DNA of 64,000 bases from Paenibacillus terrae (GCF_000943545.1 NZ_JTHP01000013.1:1-64000), one strand, 5' to 3'; positions 53,491 through 62,400 are shown, counted from the first letter of the stretch. Notes: a model not told the origin generated them from the sequence alone. Translations and numbers: made by a program.

Positions 53491-54818
53491 ACATGAAGAG
53501 TATGCGGGAGCTCAGAGTGTCGGCACTCGGGAAAGCAGAGAAAGAGACGGTGCAAACGACTTGCTGGAGAGAATCATGGACAAGGACAACTGAACAAGCC
53601 TACAAGCAAGTTAAGCGCAATCACGGAGCGCCGGGAATCGACGGGATGACCATCGAGGCAGCACTGCCATGGTTGCGGGAGAATCGAGCGGAGCTCTTGC
53701 AAAGCATACGGGATGGAAGGTACAAACCGAGCCCGGTACGGCGCAAGGGAATTTCCAAACCAGATGGAAGTGGAGTACGGAAACTTGGGATTCCGACAAT
53801 AGTGGATCGCATCATCCAGCAAGCCATCGCCCAGCAGCTGCAACCGCGGTTCGAACCGCTCTTTTCGGATGGAAGCTACGGGTACCGCCCCGGGCGAAGC
53901 GCGCAGCAAGCCATCCGAAAAGTAAAAGCGTATGCGGAGCAGGGATACGGCTATGCGGTAGAAATCGACCTCTCGAAATACTTCAACACGTTGAACCATA
54001 AGCTATTCATGAATCTCTTGCGTAAACAAATTCAGGATAAGCGCGTAACCGACCTGATTAAAAAGTATCTGAAAAGCGGAGTCATGGAAACGGAATACGC
54101 TGCAAAACGGAAGAAGGCTCTCCTTAGGGTGGGCCGCTGTCGCTCCTTTTAGCGAACATCTACCTGAACGAATTTGATCAGGAAATGAAAAGCCGAGGTG
54201 TGACGGTCATCCGTTATACGGATGACATTGTCGTGCTGGCGGAGAGCAAGCGAGCGGCCACACGGTTTCTGGAATCATGTGGGGCATATCTGGAGAACAG
54301 GCTAAAGCTCAAGATGAATGCACAGAAGAGCAAGGTCGTTAGCGTCGTAGCGCAGAAACACTTCAAATTTCTTGGCTTTGCGCTGGGAAAGAACGGGAGT
54401 GGCGTGTATATCCGCGTCCACGGACAATCCCTTGCAAAGGCAAAGAGGAAATTGAAAGGAGCTGACGAGCCGAAGGCAAGGCAGAAACGCCCGGCAGGTG
54501 ATGGAGAACGTGAAGGTCTACATTCGCAGATGGATCGGTTATTTCTATATAGCCGACATGAAGCGAATCCTGCAAAGCTGGAATGAATGGCTGCGAAGGC
54601 GGATGCGCATGTACATCTGGAAAGGTTGGAAGAAGCCGAAAACGAAGGTGCAAAACATGCGGAAGCTGGGGATACCGGAGAGGCAGGCCTACCAAATGAG
54701 GAAATACACGGACGGGATACTGGCGATGCTGTCTCGCTCCATAACAAACAAAGGCTCGTACGGGCAGGGTATTATGACTTCCCTGCACAGTACGAGCGTC
54801 TACGACAATTGCACTTAA
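53490..54818 (+). pseudogene. ltrA: Group II intron reverse transcriptase/maturase, multiply broken
   Basis: LtrA-type intron-encoded protein. RT blocks in order: QVKRNHGAPGIDGMTIEAAL, GVRKLGIPTIVDRIIQQAIA, FSDGSYGYRPGRSAQQAI, AVEIDLSKYFNTLNH, catalytic VIRYTDDIVVLAES, then KFLGFALG. The C-terminus holds a maturase-like domain (RRWIGYFYIADMKRIL). Lesions: two missing bases near 53588-53600, one A missing near 54112, a TAG where the SPQGG motif needs CAG at about 54130, and a shift near 54490. Not functional. Confidence 0.88.
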
Positions 54819-54825
54819 ACGGTTG

Positions 54826-54905
54826 AACCGCCGTATACCGAACGATACGTACGGTGGTGTGAGAGGTCGGCTACTCAACTAATGGGTAGCCTCCTACTCG
54901 ATTTT
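54826..54905 (+). ncRNA. Group II intron domains V-VI (3' end)
   Basis: GAACCGCCGTATACCGAACG then ATACGTACGGTGGTGTGAGAGG is the conserved domain V stem; GTCGGCTACTCAACTAATGG and GTAGCC form domain VI with a bulged branch-point A. The intron therefore ends near 54900. The 5' end was not found. Confidence 0.7.
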
Positions 54906-55000
54906 TCGGCATCTGTTTTCCAGTTCGGAGCCCTGGTTTAAACAAAAGTAAGGCTTTTGCAGGGCTCTCCATAGAGGCGACTCTTTTTACTTTATCTGAA

Positions 55001-56041
55001 TTATATTGTTGATGCGTCAATGACAAAACGATAACGCACGTCACTCCGGAGAACACGATCATACGCTTCTTCCACTTGGTGAGCATGGACGATCTCGATT
55101 TTGGGAACAATGCCATTTTCTGCGGAGAAATCAAGCATTTCCTGAGTTTCACGGATACCTCCAACGAGTGAACCGGCAATACTGCGGCGTCCCATCAGCA
55201 AGGAGAACACATTGTACTGATCAGGTTTACCTGGAGCTCCTACATTCACAATTGTTCCATCGACTTTAAGCAAGGATAAGTAAGCATCTACATCCAAATT
55301 GGCCGATACCGTATTTAGAATCAGATCAAATTGACTAGCTAGTGTCGTGAACGTAGCAGTATCCTGGGTTGCAAAGTAGTGATCTGCTCCCAATTCAAAA
55401 GCTTCGTCTTTCTTATCATTGGAACGACTTAGCACGGTAACCTCAGCACCCAGGGCATGTGCATATTGAACGGCCAGGTGACCCAGGCCGCCTACACCCA
55501 CGATGGCAACTTTCTTACCCGGTCCGGCATTCCAGTGTTTCAAGGGGGAGTATGTCGTGATACCTGCACACAACAGTGGGCTTGCGATATCCATACCCAG
55601 TACATCCGGAATACGTACAACAAATCCTTCCGTTACAACAATCTTTTGGCTGTATCCACCGTATGTCGGTGTGCCATCATAATCTCTCGAGTTATAGGTT
55701 TGCACAACACCTTTCGTACAGTACTGTTCCTCTCCCTTCAAGCAGTATTCACACTCTCCGCATGAATTGACGAAGCAGCCCACACCGACACGATCACCCA
55801 CCGTGAACTTGGTGACTTCCTCACCTACGGCTTCCACATGACCTACGATTTCATGACCAGGTACCATCGGAAAGATTCCCCCGCCCCAATCACCATATGC
55901 GCTATGAATATCGGAATGGCAGATCCCGCTGAACTTAATGTCGATCAAGATGTCATATGGTCGTAATTCTCGGGTTTCCATCGTTATTTTTTCAAATGGA
56001 GCTTTGGCATAGGGTACACTTAACACGCGAGTTTGAGTCAT
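55001..56041 (-). CDS. Zinc-type alcohol dehydrogenase (NADP-dependent, CAD/YjgB family)
   Basis: 346 residues from ATG 56041 (MTQTRVLSVPYAKAPFEKIT), behind GGAGAAG. Catalytic zinc ligands in SGICHSDIHSAYG (Cys) and MVPGHEIVGHVEAVGEEV (His-Glu); structural zinc cysteines CVNSCGECEYCLKGEEQYC; coenzyme fold GVGGLGHLAVQYAHALGAEV with a Ser-Arg-Ser after the second strand, suggesting NADPH. Likely reduces aldehydes. It follows the flavodoxin-like quinone reductase on the same strand. Confidence 0.93.
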   Translation of the reverse strand: MTQTRVLSVPYAKAPFEKITMETRELRPYDILIDIKFSGICHSDIHSAYGDWGGGIFPMVPGHEIVGHVEAVGEEVTKFTVGDRVGVGCFVNSCGECEYCLKGEEQYCTKGVVQTYNSRDYDGTPTYGGYSQKIVVTEGFVVRIPDVLGMDIASPLLCAGITTYSPLKHWNAGPGKKVAIVGVGGLGHLAVQYAHALGAEVTVLSRSNDKKDEAFELGADHYFATQDTATFTTLASQFDLILNTVSANLDVDAYLSLLKVDGTIVNVGAPGKPDQYNVFSLLMGRRSIAGSLVGGIRETQEMLDFSAENGIVPKIEIVHAHQVEEAYDRVLRSDVRYRFVIDASTI

Positions 56042-56060
56042 TTTTCTTCTCCATTTCAAT

Positions 56061-56105
56061 ATATAATTTGTATGTTCATGCATGTTTATTGCATTGATTT
56101 ACAAT
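56061..56105. promoter_or_regulatory. Degenerate ATGCAT-type site (C)
   Basis: ATATAATTTGTATGTTCATGCATG followed by TTTATTGCATTGATTTACA contains one exact ATGCAT with AT-rich flanks 20-60 bp before the alcohol dehydrogenase. Symmetry is poor compared with sites A, B and D. Confidence 0.35.
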
Positions 56106-56168
56106 ACGCCTTTTAATTCTTAATAACTCCTTGACCTGGCCTGAGTCACGTTTTAGATTCTTTAGACG

Positions 56169-56759
56169 TTATAATGTATAACCTATATTGTAGGCTTCAT
56201 CAAGTAAGTTGTTGTAAAGTGAATCTAAATTCGTTTCTTGGTTATCTTCAAACTCCCCAAGTGTATTATACATAAAGTGTACCTGAGAATCCTTGACTCC
56301 CACATATTCAGCCATGCCAATGTTCATATACTTCTCCATCATGGTATCATAGTCCCTTTTTCTAAAATGGGATTGCGTATCACCGACCAGTGCAATCCAT
56401 CTTATTTTGTTGATGGGCAGTTTTATTTCTCCATATGCAAAACCTAGGTTCCACACTCGATCAATATAGCCTTTCATTATAGCAGGAAAACTATACCACC
56501 AAACCGGAAATATAAACACCATCGCGTCCGATGACTTAATCCTTTCCATCTCACTTAGGACTTCATCAGAGTATAATTTGGATTCATTATTCCAGTCCGG
56601 TTCATCTTGGGGTAGTAATACTGGATTGAAGGCCTCTCGATATAAATCTGCTGTATCGTATTCATGTCCAGCTGCAGTGAGTCCCTCAGCAAACCGATGA
56701 GTTATACTCATCGTAAGCGAGTCGCTTCTAGGATGTGCGGTAACAATAAGTACTTTCAT
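56169..56759 (-). CDS. Flavodoxin-like NAD(P)H:quinone reductase (KefF/MdaB type)
   Basis: About 196 residues from ATG 56759 (MKVLIVTAHPRSDSLTMSIT). Flavodoxin-2 fold: phosphate-binding AHPRSDSLT at 8-16, VFIFPVWWYSFPAIMKGYID for the FMN ring and quinone, then WIALVGDTQSHFRKRDYD. Two-electron reduction of quinones would fit with the OYE and SDR neighbours. An N-terminal remnant of a second copy lies at 61368. Confidence 0.9.
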   Translation of the reverse strand: MKVLIVTAHPRSDSLTMSITHRFAEGLTAAGHEYDTADLYREAFNPVLLPQDEPDWNNESKLYSDEVLSEMERIKSSDAMVFIFPVWWYSFPAIMKGYIDRVWNLGFAYGEIKLPINKIRWIALVGDTQSHFRKRDYDTMMEKYMNIGMAEYVGVKDSQVHFMYNTLGEFEDNQETNLDSLYNNLLDEAYNIGYTL

Positions 56760-56890
56760 TATAAGCTTTCCTTTCAATTGAGAATATCACTAATCATTGA
56801 TCTTATAATGTCGATTATCACCTGACCATAAGAAAGAATAAACCACAGGATCGAGAAATATAGTAGAATCACCATTCTTGAAGCTGTAGA

Positions 56891-56960
56891 TTACACAATG
56901 ACATCATTGATCAGCACATTGGCTGGCTTGTTCACAACAAAACCAATCGTTTCAGCGATA
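56891..56960 (-). pseudogene. SDR C-terminal remnant
   Basis: Reads AETIGFVVNKPANVLINDVI then V and a stop, nearly identical in sequence to the C-terminus of the SDR at 58822 (AETIGFVVNKPANVMINDVI) but with a stop replacing the last residues. The rest of the gene is absent. Confidence 0.8.
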
Positions 56961-56977
56961 CAGAAAAAGCCAAAGCT

Positions 56978-58099
56978 TTACTTACTAAACGGTATCCATC
57001 CCTGAGAAGTCTGAATAATATTCCATAATTTCTCAGGAATCTGAAGTTGACTCAATTTTGAAGTTTTCACTACTGATTCAATCTGATCTTCTTGTCCACT
57101 CTCAACCAATTCGACCCAATTCGGATTCATAATCAAACCTCGGCCAATAGCGATTAAAGATACACCTGACTCCAATGCTTTTGCAGCAAGAGACGGTTCA
57201 ATAACGGAACCCGCGACAATAAGAGGCACCCTGCCATCCACATACTCTGCAATTAATTCAAGACGAGTTTTCTCACTTTGTGTCTCTACCGGGCTCGAGA
57301 GTACATGATCTAATGAAGCATGAATATAATCCACTTTCTGTTCCGCAAGTCGATCAATAAGGACATATGCCTCTTCCATTCTCAACCCACCCGGCTGGGA
57401 ACGTTCCTCAGGTGAAAATCTGTACCCCAAAATAAACGGCTTCTCCGCATATTTTTTGATGACCTGCTCCACTTCCCGAACTACCTCAAGCGGAAAGCGA
57501 AGACGATTTTCAAGCGTTCCTCCCCATTGGTCAGTCCGCTGATTGAAATACGGAGACAGGAAATTTTGAATCAAAAATCCATGCGCCCCATGAATTTCAA
57601 CTCCGTCAAAGCCTGCTTCGATGGCCCGTCTCGTTGTCTCACCAAACGCTTTAATCATACTCATAATTTCTTCATGCGAAAGCGCTCGCGGCGTTTTCCC
57701 AAACGGACTACCTTGTACAGCACTGGCACTCACAAGGTCACGATCAGGTATAAGTTCAGGAATCGCTTTATTTCCTGCATGAAATATTTGCAGTATCGCA
57801 GGTGCTTCCCCTCGTTTGGCAGCACTGGCTAATTTCCGCAAGCTGGGGATGAATTTGTCATCAAAACCCGCGAATTCATCCGTAAACCCGATTCCGTTTG
57901 CTGTAATATGCGTACAGCCCGTTATCACAAGTCCTACTCCATTAACACGATTATTATAGTAGGTCACCTCTTCATCCGATATCGTAAAATCAGCATTGCC
58001 TGACCATGTGGTCATCGGAGCCATAACTACCCTGTTTTTCAGAGTGACTCCGTTATTTAATGTGAATGGTGCCAATAACTCTTTATATTTCGGATTCAT
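56978..58099 (-). CDS. Old Yellow Enzyme-family NADH:flavin oxidoreductase
   Basis: A 373-residue OYE. N-terminal RVVMAPMTTWSGNADFTI, histidine pair in VEIHGAHGFLIQNFLSPYF, FMN phosphate strands LIVAGSVIEPSLAAKAL and LIAIGRGLIMNPNW. It shares the APM-T/N and GSLE/GTLEN pattern with the OYE at 43134 rather than the YqjM enzyme. It starts 15 bp after the NmrA-like gene, in one unit with the SDR at 58822. Confidence 0.93.
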   Translation of the reverse strand: MNPKYKELLAPFTLNNGVTLKNRVVMAPMTTWSGNADFTISDEEVTYYNNRVNGVGLVITGCTHITANGIGFTDEFAGFDDKFIPSLRKLASAAKRGEAPAILQIFHAGNKAIPELIPDRDLVSASAVQGSPFGKTPRALSHEEIMSMIKAFGETTRRAIEAGFDGVEIHGAHGFLIQNFLSPYFNQRTDQWGGTLENRLRFPLEVVREVEQVIKKYAEKPFILGYRFSPEERSQPGGLRMEEAYVLIDRLAEQKVDYIHASLDHVLSSPVETQSEKTRLELIAEYVDGRVPLIVAGSVIEPSLAAKALESGVSLIAIGRGLIMNPNWVELVESGQEDQIESVVKTSKLSQLQIPEKLWNIIQTSQGWIPFSK

Positions 58100-58114
58100 A
58101 CCGTAACCTCTTTT

Positions 58115-58759
58115 TCAGACTTTTTTCAATGCATCGGCAATCAAATCGTCACCAGTAATCAGATCGAATGCACGTTTATAGGTATGCTTCTCATCCAAAG
58201 CAGCCAAAATGGCATGAGCTACATCTTCACGAGGGATACTGCCATAGGTGATATTCTCAGCAGCAGACACTTTTCCCGTTCCTGGTTCATTCAAAAGAAT
58301 TCCTGGACGTATAATGGTGTAGGTCAACCTGCTACTTTCCAGCACTCTGTCTGCATAATGCTTCGCTGCATAATACGGAAGGATATTATCGTGCCAATTC
58401 TCCCGGTTATTCGCCTGAATTGCACTGACCATGATAAATCTGTCAATGCCTGCTTTTTCGGCCGCTTCAATTGTTTTTCCAGCACCATCCAGATCAATCA
58501 ATAGCGTTTTATCGTCTCCCGTTTTCCCACCCGAGCCAGCCGTAAACACAATGGCATCACAGCCCTTGGCGGCTTCTGCAATGGAGTCGACCGTCCCTTC
58601 CAAGTCTGCAAGAACCGTTTCGACGCCCTGCTTTTCATATGCATCGGCTTGTTCTTTTTTTCGTACCATCGCCCGAACTGTGTGCTCTTTGTTTTCCTTC
58701 AAAAGTTGGATCAGGCGCTGTCCGATTTGTCCATTTGATCCCACTACCAAAACTTTCAT
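58115..58759 (-). CDS. NmrA-like/atypical SDR NAD(P)-binding protein
   Basis: 214 residues. N-terminal MKVLVVGSNGQIGQRLIQLL gives the GxxGxxG cofactor motif; DAIVFTAGSGGKTGDD and FIMVSAIQANNRENW follow, and the late YTIIRPGILLNEPGTGK segment is characteristic. Resembles YwnB/YhfK-type atypical SDRs, which bind NADP and are often stress-induced. No Tyr-x-x-x-Lys dyad except YYAAKHYAD near residue 130, which does keep Y-x-x-x-K. Between the SDR and OYE genes of the same unit. Confidence 0.88.
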   Translation of the reverse strand: MKVLVVGSNGQIGQRLIQLLKENKEHTVRAMVRKKEQADAYEKQGVETVLADLEGTVDSIAEAAKGCDAIVFTAGSGGKTGDDKTLLIDLDGAGKTIEAAEKAGIDRFIMVSAIQANNRENWHDNILPYYAAKHYADRVLESSRLTYTIIRPGILLNEPGTGKVSAAENITYGSIPREDVAHAILAALDEKHTYKRAFDLITGDDLIADALKKV

Positions 58760-58821
58760 ACCCAGTCACTCCTCGTCACAAGATTTTGATTTCTGTCAAC
58801 ACAAATTACAGAACTTGAATC

Positions 58822-59565
58822 TTACCATTCTTGGGCTGTAGGAGCCACAATGACGTCATTGATCATAACATTTGCGGGCTTGTTTACGACAAAACCAATG
58901 GTTTCAGCCACATATTCCACATCAATGGCGACGTTATTCAAATCTTCCAATACCGTTTTGACATCCTGATCCGTTACTGTACTCTGCCAGTTCGTTGCGA
59001 TAACCCCTGGGGATACCAGAACCGCTTGAATATTGTGTTTGACGGCGACTTCTTTACGAAGACTTTCTGTAATCGCCCGCATTGCATATTTAGTTGCACT
59101 GTAGACGCCATGACCTTCCCCTACCGCATGGCCTGCAATGGACCCAACATTGATAATCTGGCCTTGTCCCTGTTTTTTCATTTGAGGCAATACGGCTGCA
59201 ATTCCATATAACGTCCCTTTGATGTTAAGGTCAATCATCTTTTCCCACTCTTCCACATGGGCATTATCCCACAGGGAGAATAGCATGTAACCAGCACAAT
59301 TGATCAATGTGTCGACGCGACCCAAGTGGTCTATGGTGAAACTCACCAAAGATTGTACTTCATCATTGACAGTGACATCGGTTGCTTTATAGAACGCGTT
59401 ACCACCCTCATTTTTGATCCGTTCAGTCAAGGATCTCAATTTACCTTCATTTCTTGCTGCGAGGACAACCGTTGCACCATTTTTCGCCAGATACAAAGCC
59501 GTCGCCTCACCTATTCCGCTTGAAGCACCTGTTATAATAATGACTTTGTCTTTAACATATTGCAT
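58822..59565 (-). CDS. SDR-family oxidoreductase
   Basis: About 247 residues from ATG 59565 (MQYVKDKVIIITGASSGIGE), eight bases after GGGAG. All classical motifs: TGASSGIGEATA, NCAG in LINCAGYMLF, catalytic serine in SIAG, YSATK dyad. Close paralogue of the SDR at 47905. It heads the unit SDR-NmrA-OYE and is preceded by ATGCAT operator D. Confidence 0.93.
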   Translation of the reverse strand: MQYVKDKVIIITGASSGIGEATALYLAKNGATVVLAARNEGKLRSLTERIKNEGGNAFYKATDVTVNDEVQSLVSFTIDHLGRVDTLINCAGYMLFSLWDNAHVEEWEKMIDLNIKGTLYGIAAVLPQMKKQGQGQIINVGSIAGHAVGEGHGVYSATKYAMRAITESLRKEVAVKHNIQAVLVSPGVIATNWQSTVTDQDVKTVLEDLNNVAIDVEYVAETIGFVVNKPANVMINDVIVAPTAQEW

Positions 59566-59627
59566 TTCCAAAACTCCCTCTCTTGTTTTAGATAATTACC
59601 CAATAACTAATATCTAGCACGGGTACA

Positions 59628-59657
59628 AAATAAAAAGCATGCGCATGCATTTAATTT
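59628..59657. promoter_or_regulatory. ATGCAT-type operator D
   Basis: AAATAAAAAGCATGC-GCATGCATTTAATTT, a 15-0-15 inverted repeat with two mismatches, 63 bp before the SDR start. The right arm equals the right arm of site A apart from one base. Confidence 0.75.
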
Positions 59658-59932
59658 AATGGAAAAATCAGATGTTGTCAAGTCTGTGACAATAGAACAC
59701 CATTATTTCTGCCTAACTGATTACATTTACTGCAGACACATCGTATAGATCAAACATTTAACATTATTAGTTTGTTTTAATAAAATATACGTGGATTAAT
59801 TTATGAAACTGTATAAATCGGAGGTGCGAAAATTGGGTAGGTTTCATTTTAAACAACCGTTCAAGGATTTAGTAACATATCGGAGCGCATAGTAATGGGA
59901 TCAAACTTAAGCATGGCATTTACATCTGATAT

Positions 59933-60418
59933 TTACACTTCTCTCGTTATGTTCGCAGGTGTCACAGGAATGATCTTTTGTAAATCACTTAACGCCAGTT
60001 GCACCTGACATCCTACTCGCCCACCTGAAAAATAAATAGTCTCAGAATTTACAGCGATATGGTCAATAAAGGTCTTGAACTGCTTTTTCATTCCGATCGG
60101 TGAACAGCCCCCGTGAACATACCCCGTCAAGGGCAGTAGCTCCTTCTGAGGAATCATCTCTAGTGTTTTTTCCCCCGTCACCTTTGCGGCTTTTTTTAGA
60201 TCAAGCTCCTTCTCAACAGGTACCATAAAAACATAATGTACTTTCGAACGACCAGATGTCACAAGTGTCTTGAACACCATAGCGAGATCCTGTCCGTAGG
60301 AGTTTGCCACATCAAAAATATTAAGCGTTTTATGATCAAAGTAGTAATAATTATAGTTGATTTCCTTCTGATCAAGGATTCGCATTACGTTGGTCTTATC
60401 TAACTTTTTCACCATATT
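59933..60418 (-). CDS. ybaK: YbaK/EbsC-type aminoacyl-tRNA deacylase
   Basis: About 161 residues (MVKKLDKTNVMRILDQKEIN). YbaK domain: VANSYGQDLAMVFKTLVTSG with the substrate-binding lysine, VPVEKELDLKKAAKVTGEK, then GYVHGGCSPIGMKKQF and IYFSGGRVGCQVQL. The GGCSPIG and conserved lysine fit Cys-tRNA(Pro) hydrolases. It hydrolyses mischarged Cys-tRNA(Pro). No obvious link to the reductase island other than position. Confidence 0.92.
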   Translation of the reverse strand, partial: NMVKKLDKTNVMRILDQKEINYNYYYFDHKTLNIFDVANSYGQDLAMVFKTLVTSGRSKVHYVFMVPVEKELDLKKAAKVTGEKTLEMIPQKELLPLTGYVHGGCSPIGMKKQFKTFIDHIAVNSETIYFSGGRVGCQVQLALSDLQKIIPVTPANITREV

Positions 60419-60619
60419 CATCACCAAATATATAAAATTTTTATTTTATAGCTCTGATCGTTGGTTTTTTTATTTTGCAAGATATTCTAATAAATGAATG
60501 TGCATTCATATTAATTTGCGTGTTTCCATTTTCACCTGTGCAGTATTCAGAATAATTCGTTCTGACAATACGAAAAGTTCACAAAGAAATTTAATGAATC
60601 GTGCATGGAACTAAAAAAG

Positions 60620-60647
60620 ACACCCCTCTAACCTTCTGTAGAGTGCC
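60620..60647 (-). terminator. Terminator of the second wing-cysteine MarR gene
   Basis: Imperfect stem CACTCTA-loop-TAGAG(GGG)TG followed on the minus strand by TCTTTTTT. Confidence 0.55.
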
Positions 60648-60714
60648 TTTCACATAACAACGTTAAGCTATATTAAGAATCTTAAGTTTGATATGGCAAC
60701 GCAGGTAAGCAATC

Positions 60715-61152
60715 TTAAAGCAATTTTTGGATAACGTTATGAAATTCAGATTTCAATCCTTTTTTTTGAAGTTCTGATTGTAAAACCTGGTTGAAAGTTT
60801 GTAGAGCACGCTGGAATTTATTTTCGCCCAATTCCGTAATCCGAGTATAAATACCTCGGCGATCATCCTCGCATATATGTCTTTGCAGGGCGCCACAGTT
60901 CTTGGCTTCCATTCTTACTACGAGTCTCGAGGTCGCACTTTGACTTAAACCCACCATTTCCTGAAGTTTCTGTAATCGTAATTCTTTATCCTCCGACTTG
61001 GATATAAAATTCAATACATAAAACTCCTTTAATGATAAATCATATTGTTGTTGCAGAGCTTGTTCCAATTTGTCAGTAACATTGGAATATATATCAGACA
61101 AAGACAACCATATATCTAAAAGATCATTTTTATTTTGCAATTTTTGAACCAC
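60715..61152 (-). CDS. MarR-family regulator with wing cysteine pair (paralogue 2)
   Basis: A 145-residue paralogue of the regulator at 52210. Helix-turn-helix LRLQKLQEMVGLSQSATSRL, then VRMEAKNCGALQRHICEDDR. The cysteines of NCGALQRHIC occupy the same positions as in paralogue 1. Both end in a long dimerisation helix. It is preceded upstream by the remains of deleted reductase genes, so it probably once headed or followed a unit like that at 58822. Likely a second, possibly cross-acting, repressor of the ATGCAT operators. Confidence 0.9.
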   Translation of the reverse strand: MVQKLQNKNDLLDIWLSLSDIYSNVTDKLEQALQQQYDLSLKEFYVLNFISKSEDKELRLQKLQEMVGLSQSATSRLVVRMEAKNCGALQRHICEDDRRGIYTRITELGENKFQRALQTFNQVLQSELQKKGLKSEFHNVIQKLL

Positions 61153-61367
61153 CCAATCTATACTAAAGTAGTATCACATAGTTTATATTATTGTATCAAG
61201 CTTAAACGGAACGGTCAAAACCAATTTCATACCTGATAATGATTCATAAAAGTTCTGTTATAAACAATTGTTCGAGACATAGCCAATTCAAGACATTGCC
61301 ACGAGCAATAAATTTCGATTCATGTTTATGAAAGAAACTGATGGATAGCTTGGAAATTACTTTTCAC

Positions 61368-61549
61368 TTACCGCCAACCAAAAATTGGATACTCCTCATT
61401 AAATCCAGCTAAAATCGTGAAATCTGGCCATTTTTCGATCCCTTTCAGATGCGTACCAATACGATTCTCGGCAGCTACCTGTTAGTCCTTCAGCAAATCG
61501 ATTAGTTATACTCATTTCTACGATGAGCGACAACAAACAGTACTTTCAT
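61368..61549 (-). pseudogene. Fusion of a quinone-reductase start and an unknown gene end
   Basis: Starts MKVLFVVAHRRNE, then in a shifted frame MSITNRFAEGLTG, matching the first 30 residues of the flavodoxin-like protein at 56169. It then runs into VAAENRIGTHLKGIEKWPDF and TILAGFNEEYPIFGWR and a stop, which belong to a different unidentified gene. A deletion fused them; not functional. The sequence upstream (TTTCCTTTCAATT...) also matches that of the 56169 gene. Confidence 0.65.
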
Positions 61550-61606
61550 AATATCTTTCCTTTCAATTAAGAATCTCGAACCTTAAATCAATCTTATTTC
61601 GTTTTT

Positions 61607-61690
61607 AGTCAGTCTTTCTCATCAATAGCGACTGCATTCAATTCATCTAATACATAGTTTACATCTTGCTTTATCTTTCCATTCTGAAGA
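61607..61690 (-). pseudogene. SDR C-terminal remnant
   Basis: Reads GKIKQDVNYVLDELNAVAID, corresponding to the VTDQDVKTVLEDLNNVAID segment of the 58822 SDR. The rest is deleted. With operator-like site E about 60 bp upstream, it marks a third SDR unit that has decayed. Confidence 0.55.
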
Positions 61691-61737
61691 GCACACCTGA
61701 AGATAAAACGCGGAACAAACTAAAACAAAACTGCAGC

Positions 61738-61769
61738 AAAAAATCATGCGTATGCATATATTTTAATGG
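61738..61769. promoter_or_regulatory. ATGCAT-type operator E (orphan)
   Basis: AAAAAATCATGCGTATGCAT then ATATTTTAATGG closely matches site D in sequence (AAAAAGCATGCGCATGCATT then TAATTTAATGG) over about 30 bases. It lies upstream of the SDR remnant at 61607, so the promoter outlived its gene. Confidence 0.55.
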
Positions 61770-61773
61770 ATAT

Positions 61774-62090
61774 CTAGACTTTTGTCTGGGTGAGCAATTG
61801 TTCAATTGTAACGGGCGTATTATGCGAATTAGTGATTTTGTAGCCATCCAAATATGTTTCGACATTGTCTTGAAAGTAAATCTCCCCTTGTTTGACGAAC
61901 TGTATTGCAGCTACTGCCGTAAATACTTTTGATACAGAAGCGATTCGGAAAACCGTATTGTTTGCATCTACAGGTAAATTCAATTCGTGGTCAACAACAC
62001 CATAGCCTTTGGAAAAGAGCCTCTTTCCCTTCTGGACGACAGACATTGCGACGGCCCCCGCCTTCTGCTTGATCTCATCTTTAGCTTCGC
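61774..62090 (-). pseudogene. Beta-lactamase-related serine hydrolase, truncated at both ends
   Basis: Readable as IKQKAGAVAMSVVQKGKRLF, then SKGYGVVDHELNLPVDANNT and VFRIASVSKVFTAVAAIQFV with the S-x-x-K motif SVSK. It stops at EQLLTQTKV, exactly where class C-type hydrolases continue (LLTHTSG). The 5' end is cut by an IS256-like remnant and the 3' end by the junction with operator E. Only about 100 of the usual 350+ residues remain. Confidence 0.75.
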
Positions 62091-62190
62091 TTTAAGCTTT
62101 GACTTCATGCTTCTCATAACCCAAGCGAGTACCCAGTTCTGCCTCCAGCATTTCGGCGCAGTATCCTTCTCTTGAAAACTGCCTAATCAC
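62090..62190 (-). pseudogene. IS256-family transposase fragment
   Basis: YCAEMLEAELGTRLGYEKHE then VKA and a stop matches the N-terminal region of IS256-type transposases (MLEAELGTHLGYEKHD). About 25 codons survive. Confidence 0.5.
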
Positions 62191-62400
62191 TATGATGTTC
62201 CCTACGGATGGGACGCTGAAGGTCGCAGCTTATGTAGAGGTAGTATGGAAAGCGAATGGTCCATGGTCTGATTCATTCTGAGGGAGTACATGTGCTAACA
62301 AGATTGCATCAGAAAGATTCTTACCCTAGTAGATGTCCTTATATAAAGAACACCTAAATTTATCTACACAGCCTCTCAGCGGAGTTTAGAAATTGATCTT
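62191..62400. other. Gap without recognisable genes
   Basis: About 210 bases with no coding character; a junction zone between decayed elements and the small genes of the right end. Confidence 0.3.
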
